Shown piece by piece: positions 33,996 to 43,111 of a stretch of DNA of 64,000 nucleotides. The notes under the pieces are model-generated. The model was given only the letters and a program-made list of their open reading frames with translations. It was not told where the DNA came from and made no database searches. The number at the start of each line of letters is the position of its first letter. Position 1 is the first letter of the stretch. Both the position numbers and the translations under genes were made by a program. The stretch comes from Dictyobacter kobayashii (lineage in GTDB: Bacteria; Chloroflexota; Ktedonobacteria; Ktedonobacterales; Ktedonobacteraceae). Location: positions 1,364,001 through 1,428,000 of the forward strand of contig NZ_BIFS01000001.1 in NCBI RefSeq assembly GCF_003967555.1, read 5' to 3'.

Positions 33996-35149
33996 TGTCC
34001 ACTCCTCATCACAGCCTGATATTCCTCATCCAACTTGCGCATAAACTCATTCTTATACTGCTGATCCTCTACCCGACTATCGCCCACCGCCAGTCCCTGC
34101 TTATCCTCCAATAGCATCCGTCCCACCAACTGCAGGCGCAGCGGAGGCCAGTAGCGCTCACCATTCGCCTTATACAGGGCACTCCATTGCAAAAAAGCGC
34201 CTTGCTCTTTCCCTACAAAGCCTGCCTGCTCACTCTTCCCCTCCACAAACTCCTCTGCCTCCTGCTCCGTAAAGGGTTTCAGCGTAATCTGCTGCACAAT
34301 ATTGAAAAGCGGGCTGGTCTGACCCGTCAGTCCCTCAATAATCTCTTTAAGTGGACGCTTGCTGGTCGTGATCAGCACCAACCCATCATCCTGGGCCAGA
34401 GCTCGCAGCCCATCAAAGAAGTCGTGATTGAACTCGTGCCTATCATTGAAGCCTTCAAATTCATCAATGCATAGTACAGGCCATATCCCCAACTCTTTCA
34501 AAGCATGGATACTCTGGGCCAGTTGCACCATCGGCGCCACCGTAGCCTGTGTCGATGGCACCCTCAGTTCTGCCAGCACGTGCTGTACAAAACTCGCCTG
34601 ACTCTTGCTCTGTGGATGCGCCGCACTCACACGCCCAACGCGATAATTCAGGCCAGGCGAACTCTGCATGGGTGCCACCAGCTGTACATATTCCAACAGC
34701 CAGGTTTTGCCTATCCGGCGCTCTCCCACAATCGAGCTCGAGCCTCCATTCGCCAGGCGCGCCATCAACGTGGTTCGTGCCGCCACCCGACCATAAAACT
34801 CACCAGGATCGCTCAGCGGCAGATTAAAGAAAAAAATGGGCCGTCCCACCTTCCCTTGTGGCCCATGCTGTGGCGACACCGGCGCAGTCACCGCAGCCGA
34901 CTGTCCGGCTGCAGGCTGGCCCGGAAAAAGAATCGGATAAATTTGAATAATCGCTACAATCGCCACCACCAGCGTCAAACAACCACTCGCCAGAGTAGAA
35001 GGTGAGGCCGCCCCCGTAAAAATCGCCAGCAGCCCCGTAATCAGGATCGCCAGCAATAGCACTACAAATAAACAAATACGAGCAACAAGTGACATTCTAC
35101 CGCTCCCGGCTTTATGCGATCCCTGCTTTGCCTGCTGTTGCGGCTGCAT
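33992..35149 (-). CDS. Membrane-anchored AAA/STAND-type ATPase
   Basis: 385 residues, paralogue of 8-1156. Two membrane segments (about 22-45 and 54-74), a linker rich in Ala/Pro/Gln, then DPGEFYGRVAAR, Walker A GERRIGKT (142-149) and Walker B VLCIDEFEGF. The C-terminal part (LKPFTEQEAEEFVEGK) forms a winged-helix-like lid as in ORC/CDC6-type STAND proteins. The start could also be Met19 (35095), which has GGGAG 7 nt upstream. The first gene of a minus-strand operon with the larger STAND ATPase, so the two probably act together at the membrane. Confidence 0.78.
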   Translation of the reverse strand: MQPQQQAKQGSHKAGSGRMSLVARICLFVVLLLAILITGLLAIFTGAASPSTLASGCLTLVVAIVAIIQIYPILFPGQPAAGQSAAVTAPVSPQHGPQGKVGRPIFFFNLPLSDPGEFYGRVAARTTLMARLANGGSSSIVGERRIGKTWLLEYVQLVAPMQSSPGLNYRVGRVSAAHPQSKSQASFVQHVLAELRVPSTQATVAPMVQLAQSIHALKELGIWPVLCIDEFEGFNDRHEFNHDFFDGLRALAQDDGLVLITTSKRPLKEIIEGLTGQTSPLFNIVQQITLKPFTEQEAEEFVEGKSEQAGFVGKEQGAFLQWSALYKANGERYWPPLRLQLVGRMLLEDKQGLAVGDSRVEDQQYKNEFMRKLDEEYQAVMRSGQ

Positions 35150-35892
35150 ACGCGTACCACGCTCCTCTTTCTCAATTCCTTCCTATTATACCCTCTCTTC
35201 TGCAAAAAGTCAGAATATGCTCCCTAAAAATGCCTTGATGTTATTAACAGAGCAGGAAAAAAATCCAAAAATAGCTCCAATCTAAATGCCCGCTACATTT
35301 CATTGAAGCCTGAGGAGAATGAAAAGCAACACGAAACACCAGGCTTATCCAGGTGAAAGGATGAACAAAAGAACTGTTACAAGCTTACAAAAAGCCTGGT
35401 GCAATCACAGATAAGTGTTAGTTTGGATGTTTTCTGGCGGGGTTTTCGTACACTTTGGGCGGGATGACATAAGCGGGATGCCATAAGAAGGAGCAACTGA
35501 ACATGTAAAGAAGGGGAAAACAGCCACTACTGATGTGTTTTCACCAAGATTGGGCCAGTTCCCAAAAGCGAGCAGGTTTCGGCACGAAAAGCGAGCAGCA
35601 CAACTATCGACTCTCTGAGGAATCCCTCTGGAAGCGATTTCCAGTGCCTAAGAATTGTCAATTTGGAGCCATCCAGGCACCGTTTTCTGTAAACTGAATG
35701 CTTGAACGAACTTCCCGAACTCGAAGTTGGACCAGGATATGAGCTATTTTTGCCAATATTCTGGTCCGATATCTTGTACCATTTAAAGTTTATACAACTA
35801 CAAGGGAGCATATACAAGCTCACCACTTTTATGGCCCTTATCTACTTGGAGGCTGTTTTCCGGCGAATATGCAACATATGTACTTCCATGAT
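35150..35892. other. Intergenic region without a supported gene
   Basis: A 99-codon frame (35527-35826, minus) has no binding site and protein-like features are weak. Short direct repeats AAAAGCGAGCAG at about 35574 and 35596 and the stretch ACACTTTGGGCGGGATG near 35448 look like transposon debris, but no transposase is recognisable. Confidence 0.35.
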
Positions 35893-36429
35893 CTATTTTA
35901 TCGTGAATGTGAATGAGGCCAGAATCTGTTTGTAATCGAGCAATTGCTCCACCATCAATCCTGCCTCCAATATCGATACCTCCCCACCTTTGAAGATGAC
36001 ATTAGAAGAGCCATCGATCCTCCCATTTGTAAAGATATATTCTGTCGCTCGCACATAAACCTGGCTACTTCCATCAATCTTTCCAATGTCGTCATTATGG
36101 CCACCAAAAGTTATCTCAGGACCGATAGCAACCTTGCCGTTTTCTGCAATCAAGGTAACATCACTACTTCCATCAATCTTGTCAAAGAGAAGTACTGATC
36201 CCATGTTACTAACCAACGTCACCATACTGCTTCCATCGATTTTACCCTCGACAACTATTGTTCCCGTAGTACTAACCAACGATACCCTGCTGCTTCCATC
36301 GATATCGCCAGTGATAGTAATATCGTCAGTGTAAGTTGTATTATACTTTGAACCATTTAAACCGCTTCCGCCATTGAGTGTTGTCACAATAGCCTCCTTT
36401 TCTCCAACGTAATATTGTTGGTTTTCCAC
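35893..36429 (-). CDS. IDGSS-repeat protein, probable beta-solenoid
   Basis: 178 residues with five copies of IDGSS followed by V and a beta stretch: GDIDGSSRVSLVSTTG, GKIDGSSMVTLVSNMG, DKIDGSSDVTLIAENG, GKIDGSSQVYVRATE, GRIDGSSNVIFKGG. The spacing is 22-25 residues except for one longer loop (GPEITFGGHNDD). Such regular turns are what a beta-helix needs, with each IDGSS as a corner. No signal peptide is seen, so it may be cytoplasmic. It has its own gene behind a small ORF at 36518. Family not recognised; it resembles the DUF4097-like adhesin folds in style only. Confidence 0.7.
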   Translation of the reverse strand: MENQQYYVGEKEAIVTTLNGGSGLNGSKYNTTYTDDITITGDIDGSSRVSLVSTTGTIVVEGKIDGSSMVTLVSNMGSVLLFDKIDGSSDVTLIAENGKVAIGPEITFGGHNDDIGKIDGSSQVYVRATEYIFTNGRIDGSSNVIFKGGEVSILEAGLMVEQLLDYKQILASFTFTIK

Positions 36430-36517
36430 TTCTATGCATTAGTCATAATAATTTGATCTTTTTATTACTAATGCCCGAATTATCTTTTTCTGGACTAACG
36501 AAATCATGCTATCACGC

Positions 36518-36682
36518 TCACGTTTCCCTTGCTGCTGTGGCGCCTTTAATCAAGGATTTGGCTTTCGTGAGGTGATCCAGCATACTTTCTTTGTTGGGAG
36601 CAGATTGTTTGGCTTGCTGGATGGCTTTGGTAATCTCATACTGTGTATCAGTGTTGTCATCTTTCCATGTCTCTTCTCTCAC
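36518..36682 (-). CDS. Short helical ORF, possible remnant
   Basis: 54 codons from a GTG at 36682 (VREETWKDDNTDTQYEITKA to SLIKGATAARET). Strongly helix-forming with the pattern ITKAIQQAKQ and LTKAKSLIKG, reminiscent of the helical tail found at the end of some Ktedonobacteria and cyanobacterial effector-associated proteins. An in-frame stop lies 11 codons before the GTG, so if it is a tail, the rest of the gene is gone. It is 89 nt upstream of the IDGSS gene on the same strand. Confidence 0.35.
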   Translation of the reverse strand: MREETWKDDNTDTQYEITKAIQQAKQSAPNKESMLDHLTKAKSLIKGATAARET

Positions 36683-36818
36683 CCTACCACTAAGAGGTTG
36701 GATTTAATACCATAGCTCAAGCTTACCCTCAAATACCTCCTGGTGGGATAGCCTTGTTATACCATTTCCCGTAGTACTGCAAAGATCCCAAGCCGGCCAT
36801 CAGCATTGGAGCCTACTG

Positions 36819-38609
36819 TTATCTGACCCAGTCCCCAAGATCACCCACCGACGACCAGGCGGGGAAACCACTGCTTGTGGTAGGTTGGGCTGTATGCCAG
36901 ACAAAGCCATCTTTTCCTCTATCGACCGCGAAGACTTCAAGACGACCATCGGCGTTTTTGCCTACCGCAATCTGGTCTAGCCCCGCAGGGGGAGCACCGA
37001 GACCCAGCCAATACTGGTAATCACTCGTGGAGCTGGTCTTCCAGATAGTCCAGGCCTGTCCGACGGTATCGACCGCGAAAATCTGGAGTCCACCACTGTA
37101 AGTGTTGATTACTGCAATCTGCCTCAGCCCCCCAACATCTTCTTGAGATACCAGTGGTGTCCAAGGAGGGAAACCACTATCCCTGTTGAATTGGGCTGTA
37201 TGCCAGAGGTTGCCAGCATCGGCATCGATTGCGAAGACCTCCAGCCTGTCATCGCTATTCCTGGCCACCGCGATCTCACATAACCCTGGGGAAGGAGCAC
37301 CGAGACCCAGCCAGTACTGGTAGTCACTCGTGGGGCCGGTTTTCCAGCTAGTCCAGGCCTGTCCGAAAGTATCAACCGCGAAAATCTGGAGCCCACCACT
37401 GTAGGGGCTAATCACTGCAATTTGTCCCAGTCCTTGACCAGGGCCCCCAATAGCATCGACTAGTGTCCGCCAGTCGCCGAAAAAACTGCTCGGGGTGGGT
37501 TGGACCGTATGCGAGACAGAACCGAATGTGTTGTCGATTGCGAAGACTTCAAGGCAACCATCAGCGTTTTTGCCCACCGCAATTTGACCTAGGCGATCCA
37601 TATAAGCAATAGATACCCACCCTTCAAAATCACCGTTGGGAGCATTCTGGAAGATAGTCAGAGCCTGGCCAACATTAGTATCTAGCGCGAAGATCTCAAT
37701 GCTACTATTGTAAGTGCTGATCGCTGCGATCTGCCCCAACCCTACAGCATCACCCAGCATCGACCAGTCGCCAAAGCCATTGTTTGGGGTAGTCTGGAAC
37801 GCATAGAACAAACTGCCAACAGGGGGAGGGCGACGAATAAGACAAGCATTAGCACGATTCGACCACACTGACTGAATTGTGCAACCGGCCATATGCTGAA
37901 AGTCTGTATTACAAAAATCGCCGATTTCTTCCTTGGCAACGGTCAAGTCGCACCAGCCTTGCGAAACAATTGGATCCGTGATCGCCTCGCACAACTCATG
38001 GCTACTGATCTTCGTATATGCTTGCAGCGTCAGCAATGTATCCTTTGTACAACCTTTGCATTGGATAGATGGTATAACACCATAAAAAATGTTATTATCG
38101 GTATTAGAGTGATAGCCGCAAAAGCCGTTGGGTAGTTGACAGGAACGAATCCCTTCAAATACCGAAGTAACTCCAGAATCCAAGTAGACAAAGTAGAGCG
38201 TGTTCCCGTTGGGTTGCGGGATAGTCCCATTCGCGATCCATGTTCGGAGTGCTTGTTGGATTTCTGAATCATTGATCTCTCTGCCGCTCCCAGTCGGATG
38301 ACCTGGTTCTGGTGTTCTGATTATCACCGATCCTTTGAGCCTCCCTCGACCAATAATCTGACCAGGAACACTGTACTCACTCAGGAGATCCATCAATGGG
38401 CTGGTTAGAATATAGTTAAAAAACTGGTTGATGTTTAATGTCATATCAGTATACGTTGGCCAAGCAGATCCCCAGAAGATGGGAAAAACCTCAACTGCTG
38501 TGAGCAGGTGTCCACCTTGATATGTAACATGTCCATGAGGTGCAAAAGCCGCGATACCAGCAAGTTGCTCAGGAGTAAAAATAGGGACAATTCCATGTGC
38601 TTTAGTCAT
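36819..38609 (-). CDS. Protein with HELxE-type N-terminal domain and PLL-like beta-propeller lectin domain
   Basis: About 596 residues from the ATG at 38609 (AAGAG 7 nt upstream). The N-terminal half (to about 270) contains SSHELCEAITDP, a peptidase-like metal motif followed by a Cys-rich stretch (EIGDFCN, GCTIQSVW). The C-terminal 320 residues are six to seven propeller blades with the repeat LGQIAV, LEVFAID and W as in PLL-type fucose-binding lectins. Homologues are usually secreted, yet no signal peptide is seen before MTKAHGIVPIF. Blades near 37017-37101 and 37313-37401 are nearly identical in DNA, so they arose by recent duplication. Confidence 0.75.
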   Translation of the reverse strand: MTKAHGIVPIFTPEQLAGIAAFAPHGHVTYQGGHLLTAVEVFPIFWGSAWPTYTDMTLNINQFFNYILTSPLMDLLSEYSVPGQIIGRGRLKGSVIIRTPEPGHPTGSGREINDSEIQQALRTWIANGTIPQPNGNTLYFVYLDSGVTSVFEGIRSCQLPNGFCGYHSNTDNNIFYGVIPSIQCKGCTKDTLLTLQAYTKISSHELCEAITDPIVSQGWCDLTVAKEEIGDFCNTDFQHMAGCTIQSVWSNRANACLIRRPPPVGSLFYAFQTTPNNGFGDWSMLGDAVGLGQIAAISTYNSSIEIFALDTNVGQALTIFQNAPNGDFEGWVSIAYMDRLGQIAVGKNADGCLEVFAIDNTFGSVSHTVQPTPSSFFGDWRTLVDAIGGPGQGLGQIAVISPYSGGLQIFAVDTFGQAWTSWKTGPTSDYQYWLGLGAPSPGLCEIAVARNSDDRLEVFAIDADAGNLWHTAQFNRDSGFPPWTPLVSQEDVGGLRQIAVINTYSGGLQIFAVDTVGQAWTIWKTSSTSDYQYWLGLGAPPAGLDQIAVGKNADGRLEVFAVDRGKDGFVWHTAQPTTSSGFPAWSSVGDLGDWVR

Positions 38610-39282
38610 CGCCATTCTCTTTTCATAATATAGGCGAAAAGTTGCAACGAATAGTGGACGTATATACCAGACCATCAAATGGCTAAGCTAGAACAAGCAA
38701 ACTATGTAATGATACTACCACAAAGAGCGGGAAATAAATATTTCTCGCTGTTCTGCGTTATACTTGAGACGGATATCATGCTTACAGAAACATCCGCAAC
38801 GATCGCTATGTCAACAAAATAAGAGCGGGAAATATTTTTCAACCCTTTGGATGACCCATGACTGAGGCATTGCAGGACATCATCCTTCCGGTGGATTGCA
38901 GGTGGCGAAACCTTCAGTCAAAACTGTGGCGACTGGAGTAGGGAAGAGTTTCTCAGCTCAGCACTATACCTCTTGGGGTCACGTCGAGGCTCAGTGCCAT
39001 CTATTGCCAAAAGTAATTAATTAACTAGACAATTAATTACTTTTGTAATATAATAGGCAACGAGGTAGAAAGCCTGTACTACCAGTAGTGCATCGTACTT
39101 CCGCACAATACGGTATCCTTCCATCGATTCCTCGGCAAGCCCTACAGGCAGCTTGCTTCTTACCTCACGAAGATTGATACCTCATTGCCTGACCCAACCC
39201 TCTTTCCCAGGCGTATCAATCTTCCTTACCCCTTCTTACAATCTTCTTATGCTTAACACTACAATGAAAGGTCATATATATC
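38610..39282. other. Intergenic region with a long inverted repeat
   Basis: No gene seen. A perfect 15-bp inverted repeat (39008-39022 with 39031-39045, arms CAAAAGTAATTAATT, 8-nt loop) lies in AT-rich DNA. It could be an operator or a rho-independent element. An imperfect palindrome around AGCGGGAAATA near 38739 recurs in part at 38823. Confidence 0.55.
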
Positions 39283-39534
39283 ATGCACGCCTGTGCTTTC
39301 TGCACCCATTCCACCGGACCCATCTACGTCGTCGACGAGAAGGATATCTCCGGCCAGCCTACCGGCAACAAGCTGCGCATCTGCCATACGTGTCATAGCC
39401 TCGGCCTTGGCGGAGCAGCCCACCAGCCTATCCAGCTTGACATTCACACGCACCAACCAATCCACCCGGACGCCCAGCTTCACCAGTTTGCCCGGCCTGG
39501 CGTCAACCCGACCAAACCCAAAACGAAAAAATAG
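39283..39534 (+). CDS. Small zinc-ribbon-like protein
   Basis: 83 residues. CAFC (4-7) and CHTC (34-37) are spaced like a zinc ribbon, with the conserved-looking VVDEKDISGQPTGNKLRI between. The second half is His/Pro/Gln-rich (HQPIQLDIHTHQPIHPDAQL) and disordered. AT-rich leader with AATGAAAGG upstream. It opens a row of small plus-strand genes that belong to the replication module. Function unknown. Confidence 0.6.
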   Translation: MHACAFCTHSTGPIYVVDEKDISGQPTGNKLRICHTCHSLGLGGAAHQPIQLDIHTHQPIHPDAQLHQFARPGVNPTKPKTKK

Positions 39535-39699
39535 CTGCCCTTACCAGCAGCCGTTCACTAATATCCAAAACCACAACGCGCAAAATGAGCATCCGTTGCG
39601 CGCCTAAATTATCCTCTTGCAGGCACCACGCAATCCCAGCATCTCTACTCCTGGTGCCTGCACATCATCACAGCCAATAGAAAGGAAACACCATCCGTC

Positions 39700-39972
39700 A
39701 TGCTTGAGTACTTAGAACTGGCCTTTGATCGCTTTACCCACCATAAAATCGTCCCCAGCGGCAGCTACCTCAACCCGCGTACCCGTGCCATCCATCAGCT
39801 TCCAGCCCAGGGAGTCCTCCCGGAAGGTGATACCTGGCTCCGCATCGATCGTTCCTCCACGCAAACCCTGGCCAACATTGCCACCACCATCAACAACCTG
39901 CTGGGTACCTCCTACACCGCCGCCAGTTTCTACCTCCAGCATCCCCTTACCTCAACCAGCAATCACCCCTAA
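39700..39972 (+). CDS. Small hypothetical protein
   Basis: 90 residues beginning MLEYLELAFDRFTHHKIVPS, with AGAAAGGAA in front. The pattern GSYLNPRTRAIHQLP and GDTWLRIDRSS suggests a compact alpha/beta fold. It is followed at 40019 by another small gene with AAAGGA, so they form a short operon. No family recognised. Confidence 0.55.
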   Translation: MLEYLELAFDRFTHHKIVPSGSYLNPRTRAIHQLPAQGVLPEGDTWLRIDRSSTQTLANIATTINNLLGTSYTAASFYLQHPLTSTSNHP

Positions 39973-40018
39973 GCCCAGACCACCACCATCCCACACCTCA
40001 CACCAAAGGATCAGCCCC

Positions 40019-40309
40019 ATGGATCATTCACCACCCAAACAACTCACCGATATCGCCTCCTGGATCACTCGCCTGGAGCGTCAGGCCACCGAGCTCCTCA
40101 GCAGCGCTAACCTCGACGACCTCAACTCCAAAGAGTGCATCAACCTCAGCCTGAAAATGCTCGGCCACATCCAGCGCCTGCTCGTCCTCAACCAGCAACT
40201 CACCACCACCACCACCACCGACAACGGCACCAACCTCCTCATCGCCACCCTCACCCGCCAGATGCGCGGCGAGCCTGACCCCTCCGATCCCACACCCAAC
40301 CTTCCTTGA
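40019..40309 (+). CDS. Small helical hypothetical protein
   Basis: 96 residues from the ATG at 40019 (AAAGGA upstream). Helical core (ITRLERQATELLSSANLDDL and LSLKMLGHIQRLLVLNQQL) followed by a run of six Thr and a Pro/Asp-rich tail. Possibly a small DNA- or protein-binding accessory of the replication module; no family recognised. Confidence 0.5.
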   Translation: MDHSPPKQLTDIASWITRLERQATELLSSANLDDLNSKECINLSLKMLGHIQRLLVLNQQLTTTTTTDNGTNLLIATLTRQMRGEPDPSDPTPNLP

Positions 40310-41061
40310 TACGCATTACCACTCACGCCAACAATTTATCAGTTAAACAACCACAAACTCTACATGACCCCCTTAATTCCATTCCATTTTTGCTACCCCC
40401 ACCCCGAAAGCTACCGCACAAAGCAAACACATCCAGCCAGACCATTGTGCCTCCACTACAAAACATCTCCCATTAAGGCCCAACAACCCGGCAACCTTTC
40501 ACTCAATAGCCAGCCCCGCAAAAAAACGGCCCTTGACAACGCGCATTCGCAGAAAGGCGGAAGCGAGGGGCGGGTAAACGGCAGATATGGTCTTCCCCCC
40601 CTCGCTTCTGGCCGCACAGTATAATGCGCGTCATCAAGGGTTCGCTACGCCCGATTTTTTGCTCACAGCCCAGCTGCGTTAAGGCACGCTGGAAGCTCAG
40701 GACAAGTGCCAGCAGGGGGCTTGCCTCTCAGCCCACCAGCCGCCTTGGCAGAATGTTGCTTACCTTCTCATCCACAAACAGCCAGCCATAGCATGCTGCA
40801 AGCCTCGTTTTACAGCATTCAACCCGCCAGCCAGCCCGACTAGCCACCTTACAACATTGTCGACCAGCCAGCCGCGCAGCCTGTGGAAAAAAAAGTGAAT
40901 CAAAGATGCAATAAAATAATTAATATATTTTAACCATATTTGCGTTACTATCAAATAGAATATACGTTCTAATATGTAGAAGCATAAAAAATAGACTGCC
41001 GGCACCACAAATGCCGAACAGTCCTTAAATCGCCTTAAACGCGATAGAAAGAGTATACATC
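40310..41061. other. Intergenic region with repeats and a hairpin
   Basis: 40448-40548 is the second copy of the segment also found at 19687-19795. An 11-bp inverted repeat, GAAGCGAGGGG (40560-40570) with CCCCTCGCTTC (40598-40608), follows. 40730-40880 has many CCAGCC units, then an AT-rich stretch (40900-41000). A replication origin is conceivable here but no clear iterons are seen. Confidence 0.45.
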
Positions 41062-41868
41062 ATGCACAATACAACGACAATTATTATGCCCCAACGTATC
41101 GCTTCTGACCACTATCAGGTGGCCTCATTCCGCCGCAAGGACAAAATCTACAACCTGCGCTTCGATCACACCACCCAGGCCTGGAATTGCGATTGCCCCG
41201 ACACAATCGTCAACAAAAACAACCATTGTAAACACACTACGCTCCTCAAGACCTGGATCATTGCGCAGAAGCACGCGCAACAAAAGGTCCAGCAGGAGGC
41301 CACCGAGATCGTTAATCAGGTGGTAGCAACCACTCCCCTCACAGAACAAAACCATATTGATCCTCAACATGCGCGCACACTCCACCAGACCCAACACAAC
41401 CTCATTGCAGAGCAAGATGCCATCATCCACTCCCTGAACCAGAAAATCACTACCATCCAGGAAGAACATTCTTACCAGCTCAATATGCTCCTGAACCAGG
41501 TGGTCACCTTGCAGCAGCAGCTCACTGCAGCGCAAGAAACAAACACCACCCTGTTCAACACCATTTCCCAGCGTCTCGAAGCATTAACACACCACCAGGA
41601 GCACACCCTGACTATTCATCTGGCATCTTCAACCCTCACAACTCCGCAGGCATATCCAACGGCGACCATCCAGCAGCACACCATCATTGAAGAAACCAAC
41701 GCCCAGGGCAAATGTGTCGCCTGCCTCATCGACGGCTTCAAAGTGTTGTGTGGCCCGGGCTTCGCCATCAGCTGCACCTGCACCGTTGCCGAAGCTGGCA
41801 AGGACTGCAAGCATATGCTCGCCATTAACGCCTACATCGACCAAAAGAAATCTTTACAACACGCATAA
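41062..41868 (+). CDS. Protein with two SWIM zinc-finger motifs and a coiled coil
   Basis: 268 residues. The N-terminal SWIM motif CDCPDTIVNKNNHCKH (residues 43-58) and the C-terminal one CTCTVAEAGKDCKH both follow CxCx(n)CxH. Between them lies a helical coiled coil (IIHSLNQKITTIQEEH, VVTLQQQLTAAQE). SWIM fingers bind DNA or protein and occur in recombination proteins and helicase partners. A doubled SWIM with a coiled-coil spacer suggests a dimeric bridge. A terminator hairpin follows 20 nt after the stop. Confidence 0.75.
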   Translation: MHNTTTIIMPQRIASDHYQVASFRRKDKIYNLRFDHTTQAWNCDCPDTIVNKNNHCKHTTLLKTWIIAQKHAQQKVQQEATEIVNQVVATTPLTEQNHIDPQHARTLHQTQHNLIAEQDAIIHSLNQKITTIQEEHSYQLNMLLNQVVTLQQQLTAAQETNTTLFNTISQRLEALTHHQEHTLTIHLASSTLTTPQAYPTATIQQHTIIEETNAQGKCVACLIDGFKVLCGPGFAISCTCTVAEAGKDCKHMLAINAYIDQKKSLQHA

Positions 41869-41888
41869 CTACACCCCAAAAAACTCAA

Positions 41889-41914
41889 CGACCTGGAACT
41901 TATCCAGGTCATTT
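41889..41914 (+). terminator. Terminator of the SWIM gene
   Basis: Arms GACCTGGA and TCCAGGTC with a 5-nt loop, then ATTTTTG. A second copy is at 19819-19845. Confidence 0.75.
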
Positions 41915-42063
41915 TTGTGCCCCTCACACGCTCGCTTACTACACAAGCATAGGTACAGCACCACATTATTGGATATTTACACAGGGGATTTTATCCTGCA
42001 GGGGGCCCACCATCCACAGCTATCAATTACACAGGGACCGCGCCCGACTGCTACCCAGATAAC

Positions 42064-42387
42064 CTACTCGTCTTGCTTCCCTTCAGCCTGGCGGCGTCGT
42101 TCACGCATTGCGCGCACACGCAACGTCGATGCCGAGACCTGGTCATCCGGCTTATACACCCCTGGATATCGCCCGCTGGTCTCCTTCACTTTCAACCCCT
42201 GCAGATCCAGCTCGGCGTACAGATTCTGCCGCCCCAGAGGTTTGCGACGCAACTTGTCGCGTCGCACGAAATTGGTGAGCTGTTTGGTAGTGACAGGCCG
42301 GCCGCTATTCTTTTCCAGTAGCGCGCACGCCACATCATACGTCACCCACCATTCACCATCAATAAAAAATCTCTTTTCTTCGCTCAT
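42064..42387 (-). CDS. Small winged-helix/HTH-like protein
   Basis: 107 residues from the ATG at 42387 (GAGGAG upstream). VTYDVACALLEKNSGRPVTT, TKQLTNFVRRDKLRRKPLG and QNLYAELDLQGLKV fit a MerR/excisionase-like winged helix, followed by a basic tail (STLRVRAMRERRRQ). Probably a DNA-binding regulator of the module; it is transcribed divergently from the gene at 42536. Confidence 0.6.
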   Translation of the reverse strand: MSEEKRFFIDGEWWVTYDVACALLEKNSGRPVTTKQLTNFVRRDKLRRKPLGRQNLYAELDLQGLKVKETSGRYPGVYKPDDQVSASTLRVRAMRERRRQAEGKQDE

Positions 42388-42535
42388 GCTTATTCTCCTC
42401 ACCTATCAAAAAAAGACGTTTCGAGGCCTAAATAGTAACAATTCCTCGTTACTATTTGACCCATGAAACGTCATAATATATAGGGAAAGGAAATTCGAGA
42501 CCCGACCCCACTTATACAAAAGGAGAGTAAATCTT

Positions 42536-43057
42536 ATGTATACAACTGTCAAGGAGTTTGTTACGTCGCTTGCTCCAGATAGCTACATCGTGAGTTTTGG
42601 TCATCCTGATTACCAGCGCCAGTATTTCACGCTGGAAGAGGTTATCGCGCAACATACGCCAGATGATGAGATCTGGCAGCGCCCGATCCAGGTCCACTGG
42701 AACCGTCTGCCCAAAACTGCTGTACTGGTCAAAGTTGCGGAGGAAGAAGATCGCGAGACAATGGTGATCTACCACAAATCTGCCTTGATTGAGTATCCCA
42801 TTCGCAAGCCCACGGCTATCGTCAACCACGCGTCAAACGTGGCCTGCACCCATGAGGCCCTGCTGCGCGATGGTTGCACCGATCGTGCCCTACTCACCAA
42901 AGGTGCCATCGGCTATGTCCTGGATGAAGAGCTGAATGTGCCCTCGATCAGCCCTTACCATCGCTTGACCGATGATCGCAACGCCTACATCAAATTATTC
43001 ATAGCCGGTTATGTAAATAGCTACATCAGCTGTGTAAAAAAACACAAGTCGGCATAA
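42536..43057 (+). CDS. Hypothetical protein of the recombination module
   Basis: 173 residues, AAAGGAGAG upstream. Acidic and soluble, with VHWNRLPKTAVLVKVAEEED and a Cys/His pair in VACTHEALLRDGCTDR. No domain recognised. It is followed by the annealing-type protein gene, so a role in DNA metabolism is likely by context only. Confidence 0.6.
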   Translation: MYTTVKEFVTSLAPDSYIVSFGHPDYQRQYFTLEEVIAQHTPDDEIWQRPIQVHWNRLPKTAVLVKVAEEEDRETMVIYHKSALIEYPIRKPTAIVNHASNVACTHEALLRDGCTDRALLTKGAIGYVLDEELNVPSISPYHRLTDDRNAYIKLFIAGYVNSYISCVKKHKSA

Positions 43058-43111
43058 ACAATAGTAAAGAGGAAGGAGTGTGGGGCTTGCCAGCCAGCAA
43101 GCCCCACTCAG

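Noticed and set aside
35527..35826. 99-codon minus-strand frame as a gene
   Set aside because: No start signal and no protein-like pattern.
41687..42466. 259-codon plus-strand frame after the SWIM gene
   Set aside because: Overlaps the SWIM C-terminus, a terminator and the antisense of the HTH gene; Ser/Arg-rich shadow.
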